Source of the DNA: Flavobacteriaceae bacterium CP2B
GTDB taxonomy: Bacteria > Bacteroidota > Bacteroidia > Flavobacteriales > Flavobacteriaceae
Direction of reading: 5' to 3'
NCBI GenBank assembly: GCA_001683825.1
Contig: LXTR01000052.1
Location: forward strand, 1-42,485
Length of the DNA stretch: 42,485 bases
Shown here: positions 7,606 to 15,031 of the stretch, piece by piece
Position numbering within the stretch: position 1 is the stretch's first letter
Layout of the letters: each line of letters begins with the position of its first letter
Position numbers and translations under genes: made by a program
Notes under the pieces: generated by a model
What the model was told of the DNA's origin: nothing
Database searches by the model: none
Seen by the model: only the letters and a program-made list of their open reading frames with translations

Positions 7606-8421
7606 TCAGACAGCTACATTATACTCCCTCAGTGCCTCATTCAGCGAGGTCTTTTTGTTGGTGCTTTCCTTGCGTTTCCCGATGATGAGCGCACAGGGTA
7701 CCTGGTATGAACCTGCCGGGAATTGCTTGGTGTAACTACCAGGTATAACAACTGAACGTGCCGGAACCCTACCTTTTTCTTCAATGGGCGTATCACCGGT
7801 GACATCGATTATTTTGGTACTTGCGGTAAGCACCACATTGGCCCCCAGGACGGCCTCCCTTTCTACCCGGACACCCTCTACCACAATACAGCGGCTTCCG
7901 ATAAACGCGTTATCTTCAATAATTACCGGGGCTGCTTGCAGGGGTTCCAGCACCCCGCCTATACCCACCCCGCCGCTAAGGTGAACGTTTTTGCCAATCT
8001 GTGCACAACTTCCTACGGTCGCCCAGGTATCAACCATGGTTCCTTCGTCCACATAGGCGCCTATGTTTACATAGCTGGGCATCAGGATGGTGCCCGGGGC
8101 AATATACGCCCCATGGCGCGCTACGGCATGGGGTACCACCCGTATACCCTTGGCTTTATAGCCCCGCTTTAACGGGATTTTATCGTGGTATTCAAAGATC
8201 CCGGCCTCCAGGGTTTCCATTTTCTGGATGGGAAAATACAAGACCACCGCCTTTTTGACCCATTCGTTGATCTGCCAGCCACCTGGGGAAGGTTCGGCAC
8301 ATCTCAGGCTTCCTTCATCAATCAGGTCGATCACCCGCCGGATCGCGGTCTGGGTGCCGGATTCTTTCAATAATTCCCGGTCTTCCCAGGCTTTTTCTAT
8401 GGTCTTTCGTATTTCCTCCAT
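7606..8421 (-). CDS. dapD: Tetrahydrodipicolinate N-succinyltransferase
   Basis: Transfers succinyl from succinyl-CoA to tetrahydrodipicolinate in the succinylase branch of lysine and meso-diaminopimelate synthesis, feeding peptidoglycan. From the start at 8421 the protein has 271 residues, the family length, beginning MEEIRKTIEKAWEDRELL, the usual N-terminal helix. The middle is a left-handed beta-helix of hexapeptide repeats (VVPHAVARHGAYIAPGTILM, MVDTWATVGSCAQIGKNVHL, GGVGIGGVLEPLQAAPVIIE). An in-frame ATG at 8472 is rejected because a good promoter lies between the two starts. It is divergent from ruvX and appears to be monocistronic. Confidence 0.96.
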   Translation of the reverse strand: MEEIRKTIEKAWEDRELLKESGTQTAIRRVIDLIDEGSLRCAEPSPGGWQINEWVKKAVVLYFPIQKMETLEAGIFEYHDKIPLKRGYKAKGIRVVPHAVARHGAYIAPGTILMPSYVNIGAYVDEGTMVDTWATVGSCAQIGKNVHLSGGVGIGGVLEPLQAAPVIIEDNAFIGSRCIVVEGVRVEREAVLGANVVLTASTKIIDVTGDTPIEEKGRVPARSVVIPGSYTKQFPAGSYQVPCALIIGKRKESTNKKTSLNEALREYNVAV

Positions 8422-8438
8422 CGGGCTTAAAATTTCCG

Positions 8439-8472
8439 CAAAGATATAGCCTGGGGGGTAATTAACCTGCAA
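8439..8472 (-). promoter_or_regulatory. Promoter of dapD
   Basis: On the minus strand an exact TAnnTTTG box (TATCTTTG, 8446-8439) lies 23 bases downstream of a TTG (8472-8470). The predicted transcription start is about 10-12 bases upstream of the ATG at 8421, which fixes that start rather than the one at 8472. Confidence 0.55.
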
Positions 8473-8499
8473 ATCTCCCGTGCATTCTAATTTATCCTC

Positions 8500-8507
8500 T
8501 ATTTTTG
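8500..8507 (+). promoter_or_regulatory. -7 box upstream of ruvX
   Basis: TATTTTTG matches the Bacteroidota TAnnTTTG box exactly. No clear -33 TTG is seen at normal spacing. The predicted transcript start (about 8514) lies only some 5 bases before the GTG start, implying an almost leaderless mRNA. Confidence 0.4.
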
Positions 8508-8518
8508 TATAAAAAATT

Positions 8519-8929
8519 GTGGGCAGGATTATAGCGCTCGATTATGGTAAGGTTCGGACCGGGATTGCAGTAACCGATGAGTTACAGCTTATCGCGTCGG
8601 GCCTCACCACCGTAGAAACCAGCCAGTTGCTGCCTTTCTTAAAGCAGTATGCAGGTCTGGAAGAGGTAGCGGGCTTTGTGGTGGGGGAGCCCCGTCAAAT
8701 GGACAATAGCCCTTCTGAGGCAGAAGCCCTGATAAGCCCTTTCCTAAAGGAATTGGAAAAAGCCTTTCCGGGCATCCCCATAGCACGCCAGGATGAGCGC
8801 TTTACCTCCGGGATGGCCCTGAAGAGTATGGTGGAAGGGGGGCTTAAAAAGAAAAAGCGCCGGAACAAAGCCTTACTGGATGAAATAAGCGCCACCTTGA
8901 TCCTGCAGGCATTCTTAAACAGAAAATAA
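8519..8929 (+). CDS. ruvX: Putative pre-16S rRNA nuclease / Holliday junction resolvase (YqgF/RuvX)
   Basis: RNase H-like nuclease of the YqgF family, implicated in 16S rRNA 5' maturation and also described as a resolvase. The 136 residues show the full pattern: IIALDYGKVRTGIAVTD (D8 metal ligand), FVVGEPRQMDNSPSE, RQDERFTS (second acidic site) and LLDEISATLILQAFL (third). It starts with GTG; GRIIALDYG is the normal N-terminus, so no upstream extension is needed. def follows after 3 bases, a usual flavobacterial arrangement, so the two are co-transcribed. Confidence 0.94.
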   Translation: MGRIIALDYGKVRTGIAVTDELQLIASGLTTVETSQLLPFLKQYAGLEEVAGFVVGEPRQMDNSPSEAEALISPFLKELEKAFPGIPIARQDERFTSGMALKSMVEGGLKKKKRRNKALLDEISATLILQAFLNRK

Positions 8930-8932
8930 CAC

Positions 8933-9523
8933 ATGATTTTACCAATTGTAGCTTATGGCGACCCCGTGTTACGGAAAGCATGCGAAGCCATTGCAAAAGA
9001 CTACCCGGGCCTGGAAGACTTAATTGCCAACATGTGGGAAACCATGTACCAGGCAAGCGGTGTGGGCCTGGCCGCCCCACAGGTAGGGCTCCCCATACGC
9101 CTGTTCATGGTAGACACCAGCCCTTTTGGCGAAGATGAAGAACTTTCAGAGCAGGAGCGGACCCTGCTGGGCAATTTTAAAAGGGTATTCATCAATGCGC
9201 GGATCGAAGAGGAAAGCGGCGATATTTGGGCCTTTAACGAGGGGTGCCTGAGCATTCCCGACATCCGGGAAGACGTTAGCAGGAAGGAACGCCTGACCCT
9301 CAGTTACCTGGACGAATCGTTCACGGCACGTAAAGAAACCTTTGATGGGATCCTTGCCAGGGTCATACAGCACGAATACGACCATATCGAAGGGGTATTG
9401 TTTACCGACAGGCTTTCCTCCCTCAAAAGGCGACTGCTCAAGAGCCGGCTCACCAACATTGCCAAAGGCAAGGTCAACGTAGATTACAGGATGCGGTTCC
9501 CCTTACAGAAAAAAATGCGATAG
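8933..9523 (+). CDS. def: Peptide deformylase
   Basis: Removes the N-formyl group from nascent proteins, a metal hydrolase acting at the ribosome exit. All three family motifs are intact: GVGLAAPQ (43-50), EGCLS (103-107, with metal ligand C105) and HEYDH (147-151, with H147, E148 and H151). The 196-residue length is typical of Bacteroidota type enzymes, including an acidic insert (FGEDEELSEQE, about 65-75) between motifs 1 and 2. It begins 3 bases after ruvX. Confidence 0.96.
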   Translation: MILPIVAYGDPVLRKACEAIAKDYPGLEDLIANMWETMYQASGVGLAAPQVGLPIRLFMVDTSPFGEDEELSEQERTLLGNFKRVFINARIEEESGDIWAFNEGCLSIPDIREDVSRKERLTLSYLDESFTARKETFDGILARVIQHEYDHIEGVLFTDRLSSLKRRLLKSRLTNIAKGKVNVDYRMRFPLQKKMR

Positions 9524-9531
9524 GCCTGTTT

Positions 9532-9560
9532 TTGTATGTGCTATAAATGTGGCATATTTG
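9532..9560 (+). promoter_or_regulatory. Possible promoter of the DUF5606 gene
   Basis: TTG at 9532-9534 and CATATTTG at 9553-9560 (one mismatch to TAnnTTTG) are separated by 18 bases, with the ATG 17 bases further on. The gene may therefore be transcribed independently as well as from the ruvX-def transcript. Confidence 0.4.
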
Positions 9561-9577
9561 CCACCAATTTGTGAGAA

Positions 9578-10006
9578 ATGAGTTTAGAAAAAATACTTGC
9601 TATAGGAGGTAAACCGGGACTTTACCGGCTATTGACCCAAACGCGTACCGGTTTTGTGGCAGAGTCGTTGCTCGACGGGAAACGCCTATCCGTTGGCATG
9701 ACCAACAATGTAAGCGTACTATCGGAAATTGCCATCTACACCCTGGAGGAGGAGCTGCCCCTCCGGGAAGTGTTCCATAAGATCAAAGAAAAGGAAAACG
9801 GCGGAAAAACCCCGGTCAACCACAAAGATGACAAGCTCAAGCTCGAGGAGTACTTTTTTGAGCTGCTGCCAAATTACGACGAGGAACGGGTGTATGCCAG
9901 CGACATCAAAAAGGTGATTCAGTGGTACAACCTTTTGCACGATAACGGCATCAACGATTTCAGCAAGGCTGATGATGGCGCTGAACCTGCAAGTGAAACG
10001 GAATAA
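9578..10006 (+). CDS. DUF5606 domain-containing protein
   Basis: A 142-residue cytosolic protein matching a conserved Bacteroidota family often found directly downstream of def. The N-terminus (SLEKILAIGGKPGLYRLL) and the RTGFVAESLLDGKR segment resemble a small beta-barrel; the second half (LKLEEYFFELLPNYDEERVY, DIKKVIQWYNLL) is helical. The last dozen residues are acidic and low in complexity. There is no signal peptide or membrane segment. Function unknown; the position next to ruvX and def hints at translation or ribosome maturation, but that rests on gene order alone. It is followed by a clear terminator. Confidence 0.88.
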   Translation: MSLEKILAIGGKPGLYRLLTQTRTGFVAESLLDGKRLSVGMTNNVSVLSEIAIYTLEEELPLREVFHKIKEKENGGKTPVNHKDDKLKLEEYFFELLPNYDEERVYASDIKKVIQWYNLLHDNGINDFSKADDGAEPASETE

Positions 10007-10013
10007 GCGATAC

Positions 10014-10042
10014 AAAAGCCTTCCCGACGGAGGGCTTTTTTT
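10014..10042 (+). terminator. Bidirectional intrinsic terminator
   Basis: Ten-base stem AAAGCCTTCC / GGAGGGCTTT (10015-10024 and 10029-10038, one G-T pair) with loop CGAC, followed by T residues. On the opposite strand the hairpin is also followed by a short T run. It sits between the convergent DUF5606 and S10 peptidase genes and can end both transcripts. Confidence 0.85.
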
Positions 10043-10056
10043 ATGGCCTGAGGCAC

Positions 10057-11562
10057 CTACCTGGCCGAGTCCCGGATAAAAGTGGCAATGTCCTGTTTAA
10101 ACTTTTCCAATGAAGGGGCATGCGTATACATCATATGGCCGGCTTCATAATATTTCATGCTGATATTGTCCCTCACTTCTTTGGCCAGCCCCATATGCCG
10201 GATACTGTGCTCCACACCATAAAAAGGGGTAGCCAGGTCATAGATCCCGTTCAGCACCAATACTTTCATATTGGGGTCCCTCGACAGGGCTTCTGCCATG
10301 TCGATCCCCGTGTTGATGGCCGCCTGCGCGTTCCAAAATTGATTGCCTTCATGGGTCCAGTCCCATTTGAATCCTTTTCTGCTGCCCGCTGTAATGGCGT
10401 AGGTGGTGGCTTTATTGACTTTTAAATCCCTGTAGTAGTAGTCGAGGAACCCGGTAATATAGGCCGGTGAAATGGCCATACTCTGCGGGTCATGGCTACC
10501 TTCCTGTGACAACAGGTCCTGGTTGATTCCCGTAAAGCGCGAATCGAGGCGGCCAACGACTGCGCCTTCCTCCCTGAGGAATTCCGCGAAAAATTCGCTG
10601 GCCTTGACCCGGAGGTCGGCTTTCAGCCAATACGCCTTGTCGGTTCCTGTATAACGGGCCAAATTTGTGGCGACCGCTTCCTTTGCTTCCGGCGATAGCT
10701 CGTCTCCTTTAAAGAGGGCGGGGGTGTATTCGTTCTCGGTAAAGGCCCGGACCTCCTCCAGAAATTGCAGGAGATCTTCTTCCTTGTTCTCAATTTTATC
10801 GTGGTACCAGGCGGTAGCGGCGTAGGTAGGGAAATGCACGATGTAGGGCAGGTCATCCCCGGGTGGGAATAGGAGCGACCTCAGGTCGAATACGGCCGAT
10901 ACCATGATTACCCCGTTCATGGCGATGCCCTGGCCCAGCAGCTTGTTCATCAGCCCTGCGTTCCTGAAGGTCCCGTAGCTTTCGCCAAGCAGGTATTTGG
11001 GGCTGTTCAGCCGGTTTTGCGCTATCAGGAATTGGGTAATAAAGAGGGAGAGGCTCCGGATATCCTGGTCTACCCCCCAGAAATCCTTGAATTTCGCCTT
11101 TCCCACCGGGATGCTGAGGCCGGTCCCTACCGGGTCGATCATCACCAGGTCGGCCACGTCCAGGATAGACTGGTTGTTGTTTACAATCCGATAAGGGGCT
11201 GCCGGTGTGTTTTCCGGGTCGTTTACCACAATCCTTTTGGGGCCCAGCGCCCCCATGTGCAACCAGAAGGAAGAAGAGCCCGGCCCCCCGTTGAAGGCAA
11301 ATACGATAGGGCGGTTGCGGGTATTCATCCCCCGGGTGTCGCCCAGGGCGTAATAGGTAAAGCCCATCAGCGCGACCGGTTCGTTGTTTTCGTCACGTAC
11401 CTCAAAAGTGCCGGCCTTGGCGTTGAGGTAAAGGGTCCTGCCATTGATGATCACGCTCTGCAGGCTGGACGAAACTTCCGCTTTGGGGATGGTGTCCTGT
11501 GCATCCTGGGCGCTTAGCAGCGCCCCGGCACCCAGAAGGATAAGGCAAAGGATTTGCTTCAT
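10057..11562 (-). CDS. Secreted serine carboxypeptidase-like protein, peptidase family S10
   Basis: Predicted alpha/beta-hydrolase carboxypeptidase exported to the periplasm or beyond. The 501 residues begin with a clean signal peptide (MKQILCLILLGAGALLSA-Q); this is why the start at 11562 is preferred over a longer frame. NGGPGSSS (91-98) is the S10 oxyanion region. The catalytic triad is visible: S195 in GESYG, D442 in NGIYDLATP, H476 in YEAGHMMY. Bacterial S10 proteins of this type are common in Bacteroidota and their substrates are poorly known. It starts 2 bases after the GH20 stop, the last gene of a run of exported hydrolases, and may remove C-terminal residues from peptides freed from glycoconjugates. 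Confidence 0.9.
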   Translation of the reverse strand: MKQILCLILLGAGALLSAQDAQDTIPKAEVSSSLQSVIINGRTLYLNAKAGTFEVRDENNEPVALMGFTYYALGDTRGMNTRNRPIVFAFNGGPGSSSFWLHMGALGPKRIVVNDPENTPAAPYRIVNNNQSILDVADLVMIDPVGTGLSIPVGKAKFKDFWGVDQDIRSLSLFITQFLIAQNRLNSPKYLLGESYGTFRNAGLMNKLLGQGIAMNGVIMVSAVFDLRSLLFPPGDDLPYIVHFPTYAATAWYHDKIENKEEDLLQFLEEVRAFTENEYTPALFKGDELSPEAKEAVATNLARYTGTDKAYWLKADLRVKASEFFAEFLREEGAVVGRLDSRFTGINQDLLSQEGSHDPQSMAISPAYITGFLDYYYRDLKVNKATTYAITAGSRKGFKWDWTHEGNQFWNAQAAINTGIDMAEALSRDPNMKVLVLNGIYDLATPFYGVEHSIRHMGLAKEVRDNISMKYYEAGHMMYTHAPSLEKFKQDIATFIRDSAR

Positions 11563-11564
11563 GG

Positions 11565-13184
11565 CTAGTCTTTTTGAATCGTCTCGTACGTATATTTGCT
11601 TTTTTCCCAATCGATGAGTTCCGAGGGGTAGTATTTGACATTCATACGGTCCAGGAAGGGCGCCTGTTTCCCGAGGCGGACCTTGTAATCCTCCCAGTCC
11701 CTTTTATCCTCCGGAGTCCAACTAAGTTCTGAGTAGCCGATTACCCTTGGAAATGCCAGGTATTCCAATTCGCCAATATTGCTGATGGTCTCAGACCAGA
11801 GTGGGGCTTCCACGCCAAGGATCAGTTCTTTAGGGACCCCTTGTGCATAGTTTTCGGGGGTCCATACATAGGCCGTATCCACGGGGATATAGGCGGCCCA
11901 ATGCAGGCCATGCCTGGAAAGTGTGTCGTATTGCATATCGAGGTAGGCTTTTTTGGCGGGCGATAGTATCACCTGCATTCCCTTTTCAATGGCTTTTTGC
12001 GCATTTTCCTCACTGGCCCAGAATTGGGCAATGGAGGAAGAATCGAGATCTGCCGTGGCGACCTCGTCCCAACCGATCATCCGCTTCCCGTATTTGCGTA
12101 CGATCTTTTCCACCCGGTTGACAAAGTAGCGGTAATCGTCTTTTTTTGTGACATGGCTTTCATCCCCCCCAATATGGAAATAAGGACCGGGGCTTAAGCC
12201 GGAGATCTCGCGTACCACGTCGTCTACAAAGGCATATACGGTATCCTTCCTCGTATCGAAGGTGCTGAATCCCACCCGGGTGCCCTCGTAGAGCGTGGGG
12301 GTTTTTCCATTGCCGTTCAGGAAGGGGTAGGAGGCCGATGCGGCATTCGTGTGCCCGGGCATATCCACTTCGGGCACAATGGTCATATACCTTTGCGAGG
12401 CATAGTCCACCAATTCTTTGTAGTCTTCCTGGGTATAGAAACCACCGCTTTCACCTCCTACTTCGGTACTTCCCCCAATCTCGGTGAGTTTGGGCCAGGA
12501 TTTGATTTCTATACGCCATCCCTGGTCATCGGTCAGGTGTAAATGGAGCACATTGATCTTGTAATAGGCCAGCAGGTCGATGTATTTTTTCACATCCTCC
12601 ACACTGAAAAAGTGGCGGGCCACATCCAGCATGGAACCCCGGTAGGCAAATTGCGGTTGGTCCTGGATCATGCCTGCGGCCAGGGGCCAGAGTGGCTGGG
12701 GTGCAAGGGTGTCTACGGATACGTCCGGGATGAGTTGGCGCAGTGTTTGGATCCCCCTAAAGGCACCTTCCGGTGTGGCAGCGGACAACAACACTGAGTC
12801 CGGGCTGATTTTAAGCCGATAGGCTTCCTGCCCCGCCCAGCTGGGATCCTTATCCTCCATGATGAAGATGTTACGATCGCCTGCTGCGTCTTCTGTGGGG
12901 TTTACCTGCAGGTGCAATCCCGTCTTTTCCCCGATCTTCTCAGAAAGGAAGGTGGCTACGGCTTCAAAAGCCGGGGCTTCTCCCTGGCTGAAAATCGCCG
13001 AGTACTGGTCCAGGCCAAAAGCGCCTCCGCTGCTGCTTACCTCCAGGGGTTTGGGGATCAGGGCTTCCGCGGCCAGGTCCGTGGGGGCGAAGGCTATGGG
13101 TGCTTTTTTTTCCTGCTGGCAGGAAAAGGCCAGAAGGAGGGTAAGAAGGATTCCGGGTGCCCGGAAAGGTTTCGGGTTTCGCAT
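11565..13184 (-). CDS. Beta-N-acetylhexosaminidase, glycoside hydrolase family 20, lipoprotein
   Basis: Releases terminal GlcNAc or GalNAc from glycans by substrate-assisted catalysis. The 539-residue protein has a lipobox (LAFSC, C22), so it is anchored in the outer or inner membrane. A GH20b-type domain spans about residues 40-175; the TIM barrel follows, with HLHLTDDQGWRIEIK near 213-227, VPEVDMPGHT near 270-279 and the catalytic pair D341-E342 in HIGGDESH. Length and domain order are normal. It lies 10 bases after the SGNH esterase gene and 2 bases before the S10 peptidase gene. Chitin oligomers, peptidoglycan fragments or host-type N-glycans are all possible substrates. Confidence 0.95.
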   Translation of the reverse strand: MRNPKPFRAPGILLTLLLAFSCQQEKKAPIAFAPTDLAAEALIPKPLEVSSSGGAFGLDQYSAIFSQGEAPAFEAVATFLSEKIGEKTGLHLQVNPTEDAAGDRNIFIMEDKDPSWAGQEAYRLKISPDSVLLSAATPEGAFRGIQTLRQLIPDVSVDTLAPQPLWPLAAGMIQDQPQFAYRGSMLDVARHFFSVEDVKKYIDLLAYYKINVLHLHLTDDQGWRIEIKSWPKLTEIGGSTEVGGESGGFYTQEDYKELVDYASQRYMTIVPEVDMPGHTNAASASYPFLNGNGKTPTLYEGTRVGFSTFDTRKDTVYAFVDDVVREISGLSPGPYFHIGGDESHVTKKDDYRYFVNRVEKIVRKYGKRMIGWDEVATADLDSSSIAQFWASEENAQKAIEKGMQVILSPAKKAYLDMQYDTLSRHGLHWAAYIPVDTAYVWTPENYAQGVPKELILGVEAPLWSETISNIGELEYLAFPRVIGYSELSWTPEDKRDWEDYKVRLGKQAPFLDRMNVKYYPSELIDWEKSKYTYETIQKD

Positions 13185-13194
13185 AAGAGCTGGT

Positions 13195-13839
13195 TTAGTT
13201 GATGTAATTTTTTATGATATCGTACCAAAGGCGGTACCCTTTGCTGTTCATATGAAGTCCGTCTTCGATGAAAAGGTCGTCCCGCACCTTATTGCCCCGG
13301 AGCATCACCGTCCATACATCGGCATATTCCAGGCCGGCCTCTTTCCTGGAGAAGCGTTTGAACAAGCGGTTCAGCCTTTTGTATTTCCGTTTCAGGTGCC
13401 AGCGGACCAGGCTGGGTTTGGCAGCGATGAGCACGACCTCCGTTTGGGGGTCCCGGGATTTGATCCGGCTGACGAGTTCCCTGGTATCCTTTAGGATGCT
13501 CCGGGGCTTTTTGGCGTCATTCAGGTCATTGTCCCCCTCATAAACAAAGACTTTCCTGGGCTGATAGCGGAAAATAAGCGCTTCGTCATACGCGAGCAGG
13601 TCAGAGGTTTGAGACCCTCCGAACCCGGTATTGACCACCTGGTGGGCCGGGAATAATTCCTGCAGATTCCTCCAGAACCGGATGCTGGAACTCCCCGTAA
13701 AGACCACCGTTTCTTTGGATGGATCCCAAAGGCTGTCGTATTTGGCATTCAGGGCAGCTACTTCCGCTTCAAATCGGGAAGGGTCCTGGGCATTCACCAC
13801 ACCCAGTGCAAGGATTAAGGCAAGCGGTACAAATTTCAT
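13195..13839 (-). CDS. Secreted SGNH/GDSL-type esterase
   Basis: SGNH hydrolase, likely a carbohydrate esterase or deacetylase. The 214 residues start with a signal peptide (MKFVPLALILALGVVNA-Q); the in-frame upstream Met is ignored because it would bury that signal. Blocks: FTGSSSIRFW (47-56; nucleophile probably S51), NTGFGGSQTSDLL (block II glycine), YEGDNDLND (block III, N104), and DGLHMNSKGY (D193, H196). The first block reads GSSS rather than GDS, common in the PAF-acetylhydrolase-like subgroup. It sits between the esterase at 13887 and the GH20 gene, which suggests removing acyl groups that block the hexosaminidase (inference). Confidence 0.88.
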   Translation of the reverse strand: MKFVPLALILALGVVNAQDPSRFEAEVAALNAKYDSLWDPSKETVVFTGSSSIRFWRNLQELFPAHQVVNTGFGGSQTSDLLAYDEALIFRYQPRKVFVYEGDNDLNDAKKPRSILKDTRELVSRIKSRDPQTEVVLIAAKPSLVRWHLKRKYKRLNRLFKRFSRKEAGLEYADVWTVMLRGNKVRDDLFIEDGLHMNSKGYRLWYDIIKNYIN

Positions 13840-13886
13840 CAAAACAGATACAAGACGGTCCAAGTTACTTTTAATTTGGCAATAAT

Positions 13887-14768
13887 TCAATTTTTAGGGG
13901 AAGCGCTGGTGATCCCCTCGGCCAGTGCCCACTCATAGAAGCGATCAATCCAGTGGTCTGCGGGCAATCCCTGTTGCTTCATCCCAAAACCATGGCCGCC
14001 CCTGGCATACATATGCAGTCCCACAGCTTTCCCCGCTTCCAGCCAGGAGTTATACAGGGCCACGCTCCCGGCTGCCAATTGCAGCGGGTCATCGGTGGCA
14101 CACACAACCAGCATGGGGGGGGCGTCCTTCGGGGCTTCTTTCACGGGCATGGCGGTGGTCCATGGGTATACCGGGACCAGGAAGTTGGGGCGCGTTCCCG
14201 CCTCGTACTTATAAGCGACCCCCATAGTGACGGCACCCCCGGCAGAGAAGCCCATAATTCCTATTTTGCCGGGATCTATGCCCAGTTCCGCGGCATGTTC
14301 CCGAACATAGCGGATGGCCTGCAACCCGTCTGCAATGGAATAGGGGAGTACGGCGGCTACATTTTCCATGAGCCCTGCCGGGTTGTTCGCCCCCAATTCC
14401 GAGATTTCCCTTACCCCGTCTTCACCGGATGGAACCAGCCGGTATTGGAGGACAAAGGCGGCAATGCCCTTCCCATTGAGCCATTGGGCCACATCGTTTC
14501 CCTCGCTGTGGATACTCAGGGCGTACAGCCCCCCGCCTGGCGCGATGATGACCGCGGTCCCATTCGGGTTCTCGGGTAAAAACGCCTGCATGGTGGGTAC
14601 CGAAACATTCGTCACCACCCGGGTATCCCAAATGGCAGAATAGTACGCCTTGCTGTCTCCTTCCCATCGGACCTCCGACGGTTTGTCAAAGGGCAGGGGG
14701 ATGACTTCCTGGGAAAGGCCGTGTAATGACAGGCCAAAACAGTAGAGGATGAGGAGCATATTTCTCAT
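13887..14768 (-). CDS. Secreted alpha/beta hydrolase, acetyl-esterase-like
   Basis: A 293-residue esterase of the BD-FAE / acetyl xylan esterase-like branch. The signal peptide runs to about GLS-QEV (residue 19). APGGGLYALS (76-85) is the oxyanion-hole HGG equivalent; GFSAGG carries the nucleophile S175, CATDDPL the acid (D226 or D227) and RGGHGFG the histidine H259. It is the first gene of the exported hydrolase operon, 47 bases before the SGNH gene, and has a good -7 box upstream. Deacetylation of polysaccharide ahead of the GH20 enzyme is a reasonable guess; a role in another ester cannot be ruled out. Confidence 0.88.
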   Translation of the reverse strand: MRNMLLILYCFGLSLHGLSQEVIPLPFDKPSEVRWEGDSKAYYSAIWDTRVVTNVSVPTMQAFLPENPNGTAVIIAPGGGLYALSIHSEGNDVAQWLNGKGIAAFVLQYRLVPSGEDGVREISELGANNPAGLMENVAAVLPYSIADGLQAIRYVREHAAELGIDPGKIGIMGFSAGGAVTMGVAYKYEAGTRPNFLVPVYPWTTAMPVKEAPKDAPPMLVVCATDDPLQLAAGSVALYNSWLEAGKAVGLHMYARGGHGFGMKQQGLPADHWIDRFYEWALAEGITSASPKN

Positions 14769-14801
14769 GGTGGCAGGGATTTTCGATTAAAATTGCTATT
14801 T

Positions 14802-14809
14802 CAAAGATA
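14802..14809 (-). promoter_or_regulatory. -7 box of the hydrolase operon (14768-10057)
   Basis: Exact TATCTTTG on the minus strand, giving an expected transcript start near 14795 and a leader of about 27 bases. No convincing -33 TTG at normal spacing, so it may depend on an activator or another sigma factor. Confidence 0.45.
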
Positions 14810-15031
14810 CCGTGTTCAGGATCCGCCGATAGTTATCCCGCGGTATTTATGCGCCAGGGCAAAGGCTATCGGGCTACGAAGCTTTAAATATAATTTTTTA
14901 TGCCGTAGGAAAGAAACGAATTCCTATTTTGCAGTATGAAGTTACCCGGTGGCTGGCTTACCCTGAAGGTGCGGGACAATTGCCCGGATTATACATGAGT
15001 CGCTTTCCGTACAATACAAGTTCGCAATACA

